NCBI GenBank assembly: GCA_963526495.1
Contig: CAURNT010000005.1
Location: forward strand, 1-55,227
Direction of reading: 5' to 3'
Origin: CAURNT01 sp963526495
Lineage (GTDB): Bacteria; Fusobacteriota; Fusobacteriia; Fusobacteriales; Leptotrichiaceae
DNA length: 55,227 nucleotides
Part shown: piece by piece, positions 25,822 through 35,598 of the stretch
Position numbering within the stretch: position 1 is the stretch's first letter
How the letters are laid out: each line of letters starts with the position of its first letter
The notes under the pieces: generated by a model
The model's input: the letters and a program-made list of their open reading frames with translations, nothing else
Database searches by the model: none
What the model was told of the DNA's origin: nothing
Made by a program: the position numbers and the translations under genes

Positions 25822-26758
25822 ATTTAAGTACCTCTTCTATATTATTAAATATATATTTTTCTCCACAAAAACTACAAACTATCTCTATATTACCATCTTC
25901 TTTTATCATTTCTTCTAATTCTTTATTAGAAACTGAATTAATTAAAGCTCTTCCCATATATGATCTACTACAATCACATTCAAATTTAATTTCATTTGTA
26001 TCAAGTATTTTAATATCCTCTATTTTAGGTAATTTATCATAAGGAAGTCCTTTATACTTATTCTCATTCTCAAATAATTCTATATCATTTTCAAATATTA
26101 AATGTGCTATTCTTTCAAGAGAAAAATTATGTTCTAACATTTTAGTTATAGAAGTCAATCTATTTAATTTTTCTAAAATAAAGTTAAACACTTCTTCATC
26201 TCCATTAGGTAATAATTGTATCAATAAACCTGAACTTTTAGAAAAGTTTGTATTTTCATCATAACTAACAGAAGTAATTAATATTGATTTAGTCTGCGTT
26301 GATTTTTCATAATAATCATTCATTGCAAGCTCTAATAAATTATCTTTAATTTTAAATATAGAATTATATGGATTTTTCAAACCATAATCTATCATAATTT
26401 GTAATGTGCCATCATTTAAAGAAAACAGCTTATTAATTTCTTCTTTATCATCATTTTTTATAGCTTCTAAAAGTTTATTATGTTTTTCTTCATCTATATT
26501 TACTTTCACTGCAACATTTGCATTTGCACTTGTTTTAGCTATTATACTTTGTAGTGCTCCTTCAGTTTTTAATGTAATACTTGAACGAGTATTACTTGAT
26601 TTAATATCTTGCGCTAATATTGCGGCTAATGTTGTCATTTTTGCTATTCTTTCAGAATAAATTAAATTGGGTTTTACCCTTTCAAAAACTTCTTTAACTA
26701 ATTCTGTTGTATCTAATATCTCAAATTTTAAACTTTTACTTATTCCACGTAATACCAT
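25814..26758 (-). CDS. hslO: Redox-regulated chaperone Hsp33
   Basis: About 314 residues; the start is the ATG at 26758 (GGAG 6 nt upstream), not the in-frame ATG at 26770 that overlaps the ribosome site. N-terminal Hsp33 domain with VLRGISKS and LKTEGALQSIIAKTSANANV. C-terminal zinc/redox module: CDCS and CSFC supply the four cysteines in the CxC...CxxC pattern. Holds unfolded proteins under oxidative stress. One base separates it from the upstream lipoprotein stop. Confidence 0.95.
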   Translation of the reverse strand: MVLRGISKSLKFEILDTTELVKEVFERVKPNLIYSERIAKMTTLAAILAQDIKSSNTRSSITLKTEGALQSIIAKTSANANVAVKVNIDEEKHNKLLEAIKNDDKEEINKLFSLNDGTLQIMIDYGLKNPYNSIFKIKDNLLELAMNDYYEKSTQTKSILITSVSYDENTNFSKSSGLLIQLLPNGDEEVFNFILEKLNRLTSITKMLEHNFSLERIAHLIFENDIELFENENKYKGLPYDKLPKIEDIKILDTNEIKFECDCSRSYMGRALINSVSNKELEEMIKEDGNIEIVCSFCGEKYIFNNIEEVLKYE

Positions 26759-26759
26759 T

Positions 26760-27302
26760 TTATACTCCATTCATATTTGTTAATGTTGAAAAATATGATC
26801 CAAATATATCATCAATATTTTCTTTTCTTAATATTATTTTATAACTATCCCCACTCTTTTCCATCAAAAACTGACTTAATATTGTTTTTTTAGGTAGATT
26901 TGGTTTTTTTAATATATTTGACAATGATTCTGATATATTTATATCTTTTTCCCCATTGAAAGTTTTTCTAAATATATCTTTATATACCAAATTAAATATA
27001 TTTGCTACATCTATATTTGTTATACTTACATTTACTACAACATTACCATCTTCTCTTGTTGTGCTATTTTTTACTTTATAATCCATATTTGAAAATAAGG
27101 CTTCTATAAACATTTGTTTAGATTCATTATCTGATTTAATTAAAGCAGAATCTAATAATTCTGGATTCATCAAATACTTTTTAGATTTTTCTAACTCATA
27201 TTGCTTAATTTCACCTAAAAATTTATTTACCACTCCTTCTGGACTTTGTCTACAAGAAAAGAGTAGGATAAAACTTATAAAAATCACAAAAAATCTCTTC
27301 AT
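26760..27302 (-). CDS. Lipoprotein of unknown function
   Basis: 180 residues. Lipoprotein signal peptide ending ILLFSC (Cys17). The body reads like a small cone-shaped NTF2/DUF4878-type fold: SPEGVVNKFLGEIKQYELEKS at the start with alternating sheets later (about 90-160). First gene of the hslO-der operon. The -10 is TATAAT just upstream (about 27334-27339) with a poor -35. Confidence 0.6.
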   Translation of the reverse strand: MKRFFVIFISFILLFSCRQSPEGVVNKFLGEIKQYELEKSKKYLMNPELLDSALIKSDNESKQMFIEALFSNMDYKVKNSTTREDGNVVVNVSITNIDVANIFNLVYKDIFRKTFNGEKDINISESLSNILKKPNLPKKTILSQFLMEKSGDSYKIILRKENIDDIFGSYFSTLTNMNGV

Positions 27303-27380
27303 AGTTACCTCACCTTTTTTTATTTACTCATATTATTATACACCAATTTAACTTAAAAGTATATAATAAAACAAAATCTA

Positions 27381-27409
27381 TTGAAACTTTATTTGTAAAA
27401 TGTTAAAAT
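27381..27409 (+). promoter_or_regulatory. Promoter of the 1021-residue outer-membrane gene
   Basis: TTGAAA (27381-27386), 17-nt spacer, TAAAAT (27404-27409); AAAGGAG then follows about 10 nt before the ATG. Confidence 0.6.
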
Positions 27410-27445
27410 ACTTACAAATATCAAAAATTTAAAGGAGATTTTATA

Positions 27446-30400
27446 ATGAAAAAATATAAATATCTGCTACTTCTTTCATTAATTTCTTATCTAAGTCATA
27501 GTTTAGATATAAACACTGAAATTAATGTTGGAGGTAGTGCTGCTTGGGGTGGAGATGGTATAGCTTATGGATTTAATCATTTACCAAATGTATTAAATGT
27601 AGCTTTACCACGTGAAAATACATTTGATGAATCAGATCCACAAATACCAAGTTTTAAAGTTGAATCAAGAACTCCAAGTCCTAAATCAACTCTAACTTGG
27701 GATTTTGATACAAATAGTCCTAATAAAAAGAAACCTATATATGTTCCAAGTGGCACAGATCAAGATATAGAACTTTCAAAAAGATATGTTTCAAGAGGTG
27801 TAACTATAGATAAAACTTTACTTGATGCAAAAATTAAATTAAAAGAAAATGATGATAATGCTGAATTTGGCCTTATGATAAAAGGTAGACCTCATAGAAT
27901 TGATCAAGATTTTTCACTTTTTGATATTAATAGATCTTACATGTATGCTAAAGTAAATACAAAACCTATAAAACTTGATTCAACTATGTATTTTATTGGT
28001 TATGAAAATGGAACTCCTGGTATGAATAGATTTTCAGAAAATGGTTATAGAGATCCTAAAAAGAATGGGCAACTTGATCTTTCTAGCTCAATAACTCCTT
28101 TAAATACTATAATTTCACCAATAGTAGATTTAGAATATCAAGGTACTATATTAAATCATGATAAATATAGTTTTAAACCAGGAGTAAGTCTTAATTTTAA
28201 TATTAATGATAATATAAACTTAACAGTTTCTGCAAAATATTTAATAGGTGATAATAATCAAAATAGAGTTTTTAATGATTTTAAAAAAGATATTAGAGCT
28301 ATGGCACCAGGAAATTATAAAATTGAATATTTTAAAAAATGGGAAATAGGTGAACTTGAGCTTGATAAAGAATACAATAAAGATAAAACTATTTTAGGTA
28401 AAGATGGATATGCTGCTTATAGATATATAGGAAAAAGAGATATTAAAAAAGGAACTCTAACTGGTTTAAATGGTAGTATAAGAGCAGTTGGAGAATATAC
28501 TGGAGCTCTTTACGGTCAAACATTTTTAGATAAAGCAATAAATATTGGTATAGAAAAAGTTACTTCTACTTTTGATAAAGATAGTGCTCTTTCAAGAATA
28601 TCTGATGAATTTAAACATTTAGTCTATAAAAAACATAAAAATAATGGTTGGGAGGTATTTAAAGCTGGAGTTCGTGAATTATTTAAAGGTGATTTTTCAA
28701 AACTTGATAAAGAAATTAATGATTTAATGTCTAATAAAAATGGAGGTTGGGATAAATTAGTTAATTCTTTAGGTTATGAATTTTTAAGCCATTTAGATGA
28801 AGATGATGAATGGAAAAATCCAGTTTCTGATTTTTATGCCACACACTATATCCCTAGAGAATTTAGACCATATATGGGTACTTTCCTACCTAAAATTCCT
28901 TATGAAGATAGTGATGCAAATGTTAATTTTAGAAAAGGTCAACTTGAAGAAGGTGATGTAATAGTTGGAGAAGATCCTAATGCACCAAAAAAAGATAAAC
29001 CTAATACTACACCATCTAAACCTATTATACCTAAAATTTATGAAGATGATCCTAATAAAGTCAAATTATTAGGAAGTTCTAAATTAGATAAAAATCAAAT
29101 TACAGTATGGCATGATTCAAGACGTGCAGCAGTGCATGCTGAATTTAATCCTTTATTTAATGACTTATCTTCTTTAATTCAAAAAATAGGTAGAAAGGAA
29201 GGCTTTATTTCATTAGCTAAAGGGGCTATGAGTATATTTAGAGATTTACTATCAAGCAATAATCCTAACCCTCTATTATTAAAATTAATAAATGAATCAG
29301 AAACATTAAGTGCTTTTGATATGTATGCTGGGTTACAAATAAATCAAAGTGAATCAAGATTTAGAGATAAAGATTTCTCAAAATTACTTTTAAATACCTA
29401 TTTAAAAGATTTAAATGAAGCTTTAAATGGTAATGATAAATATACTATATCAAATGAAAAGCCAAAAATTTCTAAAGGGTTTGAAATAAATAGTGAACTA
29501 AAAACTAAAAATATTAATTTAAAAATAGATTTTAAAAATAGGAAATATATAGATAAAGAAAATATTGAAGGTAAATATATTATAAATAGAGAAAAATGGA
29601 CTTCTCCTTTAACAGATTTATATAAACCACATTTTCTTAATTATATAGTTAATACTATTGGAGATAGAGAATTTTTACATAAAAGATATAGATTTGATAC
29701 TAAAATTAACACTAATAGTATTTTAAATCAAAATATTATAAATACTCAATTTAACTATATTAATAATAATATAGATATGGGAATAAGTTTAGGGTATATT
29801 CAAGATAATATACATTTTGATAGTATAGAAACTGATTACTTAAAATATTTCTACCATAATGCTGGAACTATAGATGGTAAAACTTGGATACATCCTCATA
29901 CTAGACCTTCTCAAAGTAAAGAATTTCCTGGAACTATGGAAAATTCTGTAGAATATATTACCAAAACTAATATAGATTATACAAGACATATATTAACTCC
30001 AAAATTTGATATAAATATTAAAAATAATTTAACGAGTTGGTTAGAATCTAATGTTTTCTTAGGTTGGGAAGGGCTTTATAGATATATAGATTATAAAGAT
30101 GTTTCAGCTACAAGATATGTTAATAAAAATGGTATAAATAAAGAACCTGAACCTATAAAACTAATGGTCTTTAAACGTGATAAAAATGGATTACTTATAA
30201 AATCAAAAAACGCACCTAAAACTGGTAACGAAGAATTTGATAATATACCAGCTGGTAGTTCTATCGATATTTCTAAATATTCTAAATATTTAATTGATGA
30301 TATAGAAAATACTTTTGAAAAAGAAGAAAAAACAGGTGTTTCACGTTGGGATATTTCTAAAAATTACTTTAAATTTGGAACTAATATGTATATTTATCCT

Positions 30401-30511
30401 ACCAATAACATTAAAATAGGATATCATCTTCTTATACCTATATCATTTAAAGGTGTAGATATAGATGGTTTCTTTATAAGAAATGGTTTAAGTTTAGGTT
30501 TTGTATTTTAA
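27446..30511 (+). CDS. Large outer-membrane protein of unknown family
   Basis: 1021 residues. Signal peptide MKKYKYLLLLSLISYLSHS. Long stretches of alternating strands separated by charged loops, a proline/lysine-rich segment (about 510-530, APKKDKPNTTPSKP), and a C-terminal strand GLSLGFVF ending in Phe. These features fit a BAM-inserted barrel with extended loops. No autotransporter, TonB plug or porin signature is recognisable. Single gene with its own promoter and a bidirectional terminator. Possible roles include adhesin, transporter or lipid-related barrel; undecided. Confidence 0.6.
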   Translation: MKKYKYLLLLSLISYLSHSLDINTEINVGGSAAWGGDGIAYGFNHLPNVLNVALPRENTFDESDPQIPSFKVESRTPSPKSTLTWDFDTNSPNKKKPIYVPSGTDQDIELSKRYVSRGVTIDKTLLDAKIKLKENDDNAEFGLMIKGRPHRIDQDFSLFDINRSYMYAKVNTKPIKLDSTMYFIGYENGTPGMNRFSENGYRDPKKNGQLDLSSSITPLNTIISPIVDLEYQGTILNHDKYSFKPGVSLNFNINDNINLTVSAKYLIGDNNQNRVFNDFKKDIRAMAPGNYKIEYFKKWEIGELELDKEYNKDKTILGKDGYAAYRYIGKRDIKKGTLTGLNGSIRAVGEYTGALYGQTFLDKAINIGIEKVTSTFDKDSALSRISDEFKHLVYKKHKNNGWEVFKAGVRELFKGDFSKLDKEINDLMSNKNGGWDKLVNSLGYEFLSHLDEDDEWKNPVSDFYATHYIPREFRPYMGTFLPKIPYEDSDANVNFRKGQLEEGDVIVGEDPNAPKKDKPNTTPSKPIIPKIYEDDPNKVKLLGSSKLDKNQITVWHDSRRAAVHAEFNPLFNDLSSLIQKIGRKEGFISLAKGAMSIFRDLLSSNNPNPLLLKLINESETLSAFDMYAGLQINQSESRFRDKDFSKLLLNTYLKDLNEALNGNDKYTISNEKPKISKGFEINSELKTKNINLKIDFKNRKYIDKENIEGKYIINREKWTSPLTDLYKPHFLNYIVNTIGDREFLHKRYRFDTKINTNSILNQNIINTQFNYINNNIDMGISLGYIQDNIHFDSIETDYLKYFYHNAGTIDGKTWIHPHTRPSQSKEFPGTMENSVEYITKTNIDYTRHILTPKFDINIKNNLTSWLESNVFLGWEGLYRYIDYKDVSATRYVNKNGINKEPEPIKLMVFKRDKNGLLIKSKNAPKTGNEEFDNIPAGSSIDISKYSKYLIDDIENTFEKEEKTGVSRWDISKNYFKFGTNMYIYPTNNIKIGYHLLIPISFKGVDIDGFFIRNGLSLGFVF

Positions 30512-30514
30512 TAA

Positions 30515-30561
30515 AAAAAGGAACTGCCAAAGAAAATAATACTTCTTAGCAGCTCCTTTTT
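30515..30561. terminator. Bidirectional terminator
   Basis: AAAAAGGAACTGC (30515-30527) / GCAGCTCCTTTTT (30549-30561) with one mismatch, between the convergent outer-membrane gene and the phosphohexomutase gene. Both ends carry A/T runs. Confidence 0.8.
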
Positions 30562-30568
30562 ATATTGT

Positions 30569-32296
30569 CTATTTAATACTGTATAAAATTTCTAATACTT
30601 CTTTTTCAAATACTTCTAATTTTTCTTTTGAAACTGATTCAACATCATCTTTTACATAAATGTATAATTTAATTTTTGGTTCAGTTCCTGATGGTCTTAA
30701 TGTATACCAACTTCCATCTTCATATGCAAATTTAATTGCATCTGTTTTTTCTATATCAATCTTTGATTTTTCTCCAGTAATTAAATTTGTTTTTTCTTGT
30801 ATATTATAATCTGTTATTTCAACAAGTTTAGTTCCTTTTATTTCTCTTGGGAATATATTTCTAAATTCTACCATCATTCTCTTAATTCTTTTTTGACCTT
30901 CTAATCCTTCAAGAACAACTGAAATTCCTTTTTCTTTATAATATCCATATTCTTCAAATAATTCATTTAAAACATCTATTAAAGTTTTACCGTGTTTTTT
31001 ATAGTAAGCTGCCATCTCAGTTAAAATAAGAGAAGAACTTACTCCATCTTTATCTCTCAAGAATGTCCCTATATTATATCCTATACTTTCTTCATATCCA
31101 AAGATATAGTTTTTTTCTTTTGAAACTTCATATTGATTAGCTATAGCACAAATATTCTTAAATCCTGTTAATACATTTATAACTTCTATATCATATTTTT
31201 GAGCCACTGCTTGTCCCATTTCTCCTGTAACTATAGATTTAACTATAACTGGATTACTTGGGAATATATTTTTTTCTTGCATAGTTGAAACTATATAGTT
31301 TATTAAAAGAACTCCTGTTTGGTTTCCATTTAATGCAACTACTTTACCGTTATGCATTACTTCAACTGCTAATCTATCACAATCTGGATCTGTTGCAATT
31401 AAAATATCTGCATCAACACTATGTGCTAATTTTTCAGAATATTCAAATGCTTTTAAATCTTCTGGATTAGGATAAACAAGTGTTGGGAAAGTTCCATCAG
31501 GTAATTCTTGTTCTTTAACTACATATACATTTTTATATCCTTTTCTTTCAAGAACAGTTCTTACAGGTATATTACCAGCTCCATTTAATGGAGTATATAC
31601 AAGTTTAATACTCATATCTAGCTCATCACTTGTTCTTAAAGAAGTATTCATAACCTCAGTATAGAAAGCTTCATCTACTTCTTTACCTATTATTTGAAGT
31701 AATCCTTTTTCTATTGCTTCTTCACGAGTTAGGTTTACATAAGAAGCAAATATATCAAGTTTAGCTATTTCATTGAAAACTGCATCTGAAATATTTGATT
31801 TAATTTGTGAACCTTCTTCCCAATAAACTTTATATCCGTTATAATCTTTAGGATTGTGACTTGCTGTTATATTTATTCCAGATATACATTTATAATATCT
31901 AATAGTATATGAAAGCTCTGGTGTTGGTCTTAAGCTTTCAAAAAGATAAGCTTTAATTCCATTGCTTGCCATTACTAAAGCTGCAAGTTCTGCAAATTCT
32001 GGTGAAAAAATTCTACAATCATGTGCAAAAGCAACACCTTTATCCATAGCTTCTTGTCCAAAACTTTTAATAACATTAGCCAAAGCTTGAGTTGCACGAG
32101 CTATTACATATTTATTCATTCTATTAGTTCCTGCACCAAGTTTTCCTCTTAACCCTGCTGTTCCAAATTCTAATTCTTGATAAAATCTATCTTCAATTTC
32201 AGAACTATCATTTGCCATTTCTACTAATTGTTTTCTTAAATCTTGATCTAACCCTTCATAATTTAACCACTCATTATATTTGCTCATATAATCCAT
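30569..32296 (-). CDS. Phosphoglucomutase/phosphomannomutase (PGM2/PgcA-like)
   Basis: 575 residues, alpha-D-phosphohexomutase superfamily. Active-site serine loop GINITASHNPKDYNGYK (about 135-151), metal loop ATDPDCDRLAVE, sugar-specificity loop GYEESIGYN, and C-terminal phosphate loop RPSGTEPKIKLY. The length matches the long PGM2/PgcA branch acting on glucose-1/6-phosphate, with possible deoxyribose-1-phosphate activity. Supplies glucose-1-phosphate for surface sugars. Follows envC by 12 bp. Confidence 0.92.
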   Translation of the reverse strand: MDYMSKYNEWLNYEGLDQDLRKQLVEMANDSSEIEDRFYQELEFGTAGLRGKLGAGTNRMNKYVIARATQALANVIKSFGQEAMDKGVAFAHDCRIFSPEFAELAALVMASNGIKAYLFESLRPTPELSYTIRYYKCISGINITASHNPKDYNGYKVYWEEGSQIKSNISDAVFNEIAKLDIFASYVNLTREEAIEKGLLQIIGKEVDEAFYTEVMNTSLRTSDELDMSIKLVYTPLNGAGNIPVRTVLERKGYKNVYVVKEQELPDGTFPTLVYPNPEDLKAFEYSEKLAHSVDADILIATDPDCDRLAVEVMHNGKVVALNGNQTGVLLINYIVSTMQEKNIFPSNPVIVKSIVTGEMGQAVAQKYDIEVINVLTGFKNICAIANQYEVSKEKNYIFGYEESIGYNIGTFLRDKDGVSSSLILTEMAAYYKKHGKTLIDVLNELFEEYGYYKEKGISVVLEGLEGQKRIKRMMVEFRNIFPREIKGTKLVEITDYNIQEKTNLITGEKSKIDIEKTDAIKFAYEDGSWYTLRPSGTEPKIKLYIYVKDDVESVSKEKLEVFEKEVLEILYSIK

Positions 32297-32307
32297 TTTT
32301 ATCCTCC

Positions 32308-33591
32308 TTATAAATAACTAGCTGGATTTACGTAATTTACACCTTTTCTAACTTCAAAGTATAGATTTGGTTCTTTTGTTATACTTTCTCTTCCTAAAGT
32401 ACCTATAACTTGTCCTTTAGTTACCTTTGTCCCACTTGCAACTTTTACTGAAGCAAGATTTCCATAAACCGTTATAAAATTACCATGATCTATCATTATT
32501 ACTGCTCCTAATCCTTTTAATGACCCTGAATAAAGTACACTTCCAGTATCAGATGCTTTAACACTTTGACCTAAACTTCCTCTAATTTCTATACCTTTAC
32601 TTACAAGACCTGGACTCTTTTCTTGTCCATAATGAACTACTATAGTTCCATTTATAGGCATTATAAACTGTCCTGTACCTCTAACTACTTCTACTTCTTT
32701 TGGTGTTGTAGTAGTTGAAGTTTTAGAACTTGTATTTGTATTATTTTTAGCTGCATTTGCTTTAGCAGCTTGTTCAGCTCTTCTTCTTGCTTCTTCTTCT
32801 CTTTTCTTAGCAGCTGCTATAATTGCACTAATTTGTTGATTTAGTCTTTTTTTCTCAGCAATTAAATTATTATTTGTTTTTTCAATTTTTTTATTTTCGT
32901 TTTTAAGCGAACTTTGAATATATTGTAAATTTTTAACTGCCTTATCTTTTTTATCTTTAGCAACTCTCAACTCTGTTCTCTTAGCTTCTAATTCTTTCTT
33001 AGTTTTTTCTACAGCTTTTGCTTTTATTTCTTTTTCATTTTTAGCTTTTTCTTCATTTTTTTTATGTACTTCAACTTGTGATTTATATGACTCTATATTT
33101 TTAATTTTAGTTTGTTCTTGCCCTAATATTTTATTTAAATCATGTTGTTTTTTAGTATTTTGTGCTGTATTTAAAGATTTAGTCAAAACATTAGAGTTTA
33201 TAACTTTATTCCAAACTTTTATTTTATTTTTATAACTAGTCTTACCTTCTGTAATTTTTTGATTACTATCTTCTATCTTTATAATACTTTCATTTATTTC
33301 TTTCGTACTCTTTCCTATACTTTGTAAAAGAAGAACATATTGTGCTTCTATATCATCAAATTCTTTTTGTAATTTACTTATTAAGACATTAAGATTTGCA
33401 ACTTCTTTTTTAGCCAAAGCTTCATCCTTTTGTGCTGTACTAATTTTTGTATTATTAGTATTAATTTTATTAGTATTTTCTTTAACTTGAGAATCAATTT
33501 GTGTAATTCTCCTTTGATTTTTTTCTATGCTTGTAGAATTTGAAAAAGAGAGTAATGAGAATATACTTAAAATTAGTATACTTTTCTTCAT
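32308..33591 (-). CDS. EnvC-like murein hydrolase activator (M23 domain)
   Basis: About 427 residues from the ATG at 33591 (GGAGG 7 nt upstream), after the upstream stop. Signal peptide MKKSILILSIFSLLSFSNS. A long coiled coil about 25-290 (KTKKELEAKRTELRVAKDKK and similar) and a C-terminal LytM/M23 domain (GTIVVHYGQEK, MIDHGNFITVYGNLASV, GKVIGTLGR shape). The HxxxD/HxH zinc residues of active M23 are only partly retained, as in EnvC, which activates amidases rather than cutting itself. It sits directly behind ftsX, its known membrane partner. Confidence 0.8.
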   Translation of the reverse strand: MKKSILILSIFSLLSFSNSTSIEKNQRRITQIDSQVKENTNKINTNNTKISTAQKDEALAKKEVANLNVLISKLQKEFDDIEAQYVLLLQSIGKSTKEINESIIKIEDSNQKITEGKTSYKNKIKVWNKVINSNVLTKSLNTAQNTKKQHDLNKILGQEQTKIKNIESYKSQVEVHKKNEEKAKNEKEIKAKAVEKTKKELEAKRTELRVAKDKKDKAVKNLQYIQSSLKNENKKIEKTNNNLIAEKKRLNQQISAIIAAAKKREEEARRRAEQAAKANAAKNNTNTSSKTSTTTTPKEVEVVRGTGQFIMPINGTIVVHYGQEKSPGLVSKGIEIRGSLGQSVKASDTGSVLYSGSLKGLGAVIMIDHGNFITVYGNLASVKVASGTKVTKGQVIGTLGRESITKEPNLYFEVRKGVNYVNPASYL

Positions 33592-33592
33592 T

Positions 33593-34654
33593 TTAATCCT
33601 CCTTACCTGTTTCTTCAAATTCACTCATATCATTATTTGAATGTATCATATTTTTTAATTTTTCAATTTCTGTTAATTTATTAGATTCTTCAACTTCTTC
33701 TTTAATTTCATTTTCTTCTTTAGATTCTATTTCTTCTACTTGTTCAAAAGCCTCTTCTAGTTCTTTAGCTTCTAATTTATATAATTTTTCATAATAAGAT
33801 ATTCTAAAATACTTACCTAATAAGATATAATTAATTATCAAAGAAAGAAATATAGTTAAAAGTATAACTACTAATAAAACTTGAATTTCTTGATTCATAG
33901 GTGCTATTTGTACATCTTCCCCAAAAACCGTTTGAACTAATCCTATGGCATTTGTTCTTATATACGTATAAGCTAAGTAACTTAGACCTCCAGATATTAA
34001 AATATTAATAACTGATTCAATAAAGAATGTTGTTCTAATAAATAACTTAGAATTTCCCTTTATTAAATTACTATATATTTCTGTTTTTCTTGTTTTAACA
34101 TTTGATATAGATATAGTGTATATCATTATAAATGCAAATATCGCTAAAGAAACACTTGCATATTTAATAAATGAATCTAATCCATTACTAAAATTAAAAG
34201 TTTTAGTTATTACATCTTCTCTTAAATCCATTGAAGTTATCTCACTTAAAGATTCTAAATCTACTCTTAAATTATCTACATTTGCTCCTTTTTTAATAAA
34301 TACGAAATATGAATCTTCTAAAGGATTATCATCACCATTTAAATCAACATTTAATTCTTTAGAAATATTGTCAAGTGCAGTTTGTTTAGATACATACTGT
34401 ATTTCTGATATACCTTCTATATTTTTAACCTTATTTTCAAATTCTGCTCTTTTATCATCGTCTAAATTTTCTACATATATTATAGCTTGATTTGAGTTTT
34501 CAGCCTTTATTCTATATATATTAAGATTTATAGCTCCGAATAAAAACATATTTATTAGTGTAAATATTAAAACTAATGATATCAACGAAGCAAAAAAAGT
34601 ACCCAATTCTGTTTTTATATTATCCCAAACCCCTATTAATATTTTTTTCAACAT
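33593..34654 (-). CDS. ftsX: Cell-division protein FtsX
   Basis: 353 residues. One N-terminal membrane helix (about 20-42), a periplasmic domain about 45-165, then three more helices (about 165-295), which is the FtsX layout. It ends with an unusual acidic, Glu-rich cytoplasmic tail of about 55 residues (EEVEEIESKEENEIKEEVEE). FtsX anchors EnvC and works with the ATPase FtsE; ftsE is not beside it here. Downstream envC starts 2 bp after the stop. Confidence 0.9.
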   Translation of the reverse strand: MLKKILIGVWDNIKTELGTFFASLISLVLIFTLINMFLFGAINLNIYRIKAENSNQAIIYVENLDDDKRAEFENKVKNIEGISEIQYVSKQTALDNISKELNVDLNGDDNPLEDSYFVFIKKGANVDNLRVDLESLSEITSMDLREDVITKTFNFSNGLDSFIKYASVSLAIFAFIMIYTISISNVKTRKTEIYSNLIKGNSKLFIRTTFFIESVINILISGGLSYLAYTYIRTNAIGLVQTVFGEDVQIAPMNQEIQVLLVVILLTIFLSLIINYILLGKYFRISYYEKLYKLEAKELEEAFEQVEEIESKEENEIKEEVEESNKLTEIEKLKNMIHSNNDMSEFEETGKED

Positions 34655-34668
34655 TTTTCCTCCTGAAA

Positions 34669-35589
34669 CTATATGTTTTTAAGAACTAGTTCCACTAAAT
34701 TATCAGCTCTTAAACCGTATTTATCTAACATAACATTTCCATCAGCACTTTGACCAAATACATCATTTATACCGTGTCTAATAACTTTAACTGGATTTAC
34801 TGATGAAAGATATTCACTAACTGCACTTCCAAGTCCACCTATAATTGAATGTTCTTCACTAGTTATTACTAATTTACATTCACGTGCAGCTTTTAAAACT
34901 ACTTCCTCATCTAAAGGTTTAATTGTAGACATATTTATTACTCTTACATTTATACCTTTTTCCTTTAATATTTCTTGTGCTTTTAAAGCTTCACCAACTA
35001 AAAGACCTGTTGCAATAATAGCAACATCATTACCTTGAGTTAATGTACTTGCTTTCCCTATTTCAAAATTATAATCTTCTGTATATATATCAGCAACTGG
35101 TAATCTTCCAAGTCTTACATAAACAGGCCCTTCATATTTAGCTGCTGCAAAAATAATTTTTTCTGTTTCTGTTGCATCTGCTGGTTGTAAAACTACCATA
35201 CCAGGTATTGCACGCATTAATGCTATATCTTCAACTGATTGATGTGATCCTCCATCTTCTCCTAAAGATATACCTGCATGTGTAGGACAAATTTTAACAT
35301 TCAATTTAGGATATGCAACTGAATTTCTTATTTGATCAAAAGCACGCCCTGCTGCAAACATAGCAAAAGTTGATGCAAATGGTATTTTACCAGTAGTTGC
35401 AAGCCCTGCTGCTGTTCCTATTAAATTAGCTTCTGCTATCCCTACATTTATATGTCTTTCTGGAAATTCTTTTTGGAAAAAAGTTGTCATAGTTGATTTA
35501 GATAAATCAGCCTCTAATACTACAACCTTATCGTTTTCTTTACCTAATTTTACTAATGCCTCTCCATAGGCTTGTCTTGTAGCTTTCAT
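34669..35589 (-). CDS. Transketolase, C-terminal subunit
   Basis: 306 residues: the pyrimidine-binding domain (FASTFAMFAAGRAFDQIRNS, GGSHQSVEDIALMR) and the C-terminal domain of a split transketolase. Partner N-terminal subunit gene is 9 bp upstream. Transfers two-carbon units in the non-oxidative pentose phosphate pathway with thiamine diphosphate. Confidence 0.93.
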   Translation of the reverse strand: MKATRQAYGEALVKLGKENDKVVVLEADLSKSTMTTFFQKEFPERHINVGIAEANLIGTAAGLATTGKIPFASTFAMFAAGRAFDQIRNSVAYPKLNVKICPTHAGISLGEDGGSHQSVEDIALMRAIPGMVVLQPADATETEKIIFAAAKYEGPVYVRLGRLPVADIYTEDYNFEIGKASTLTQGNDVAIIATGLLVGEALKAQEILKEKGINVRVINMSTIKPLDEEVVLKAARECKLVITSEEHSIIGGLGSAVSEYLSSVNPVKVIRHGINDVFGQSADGNVMLDKYGLRADNLVELVLKNI

Positions 35590-35598
35590 ATTATCCTC

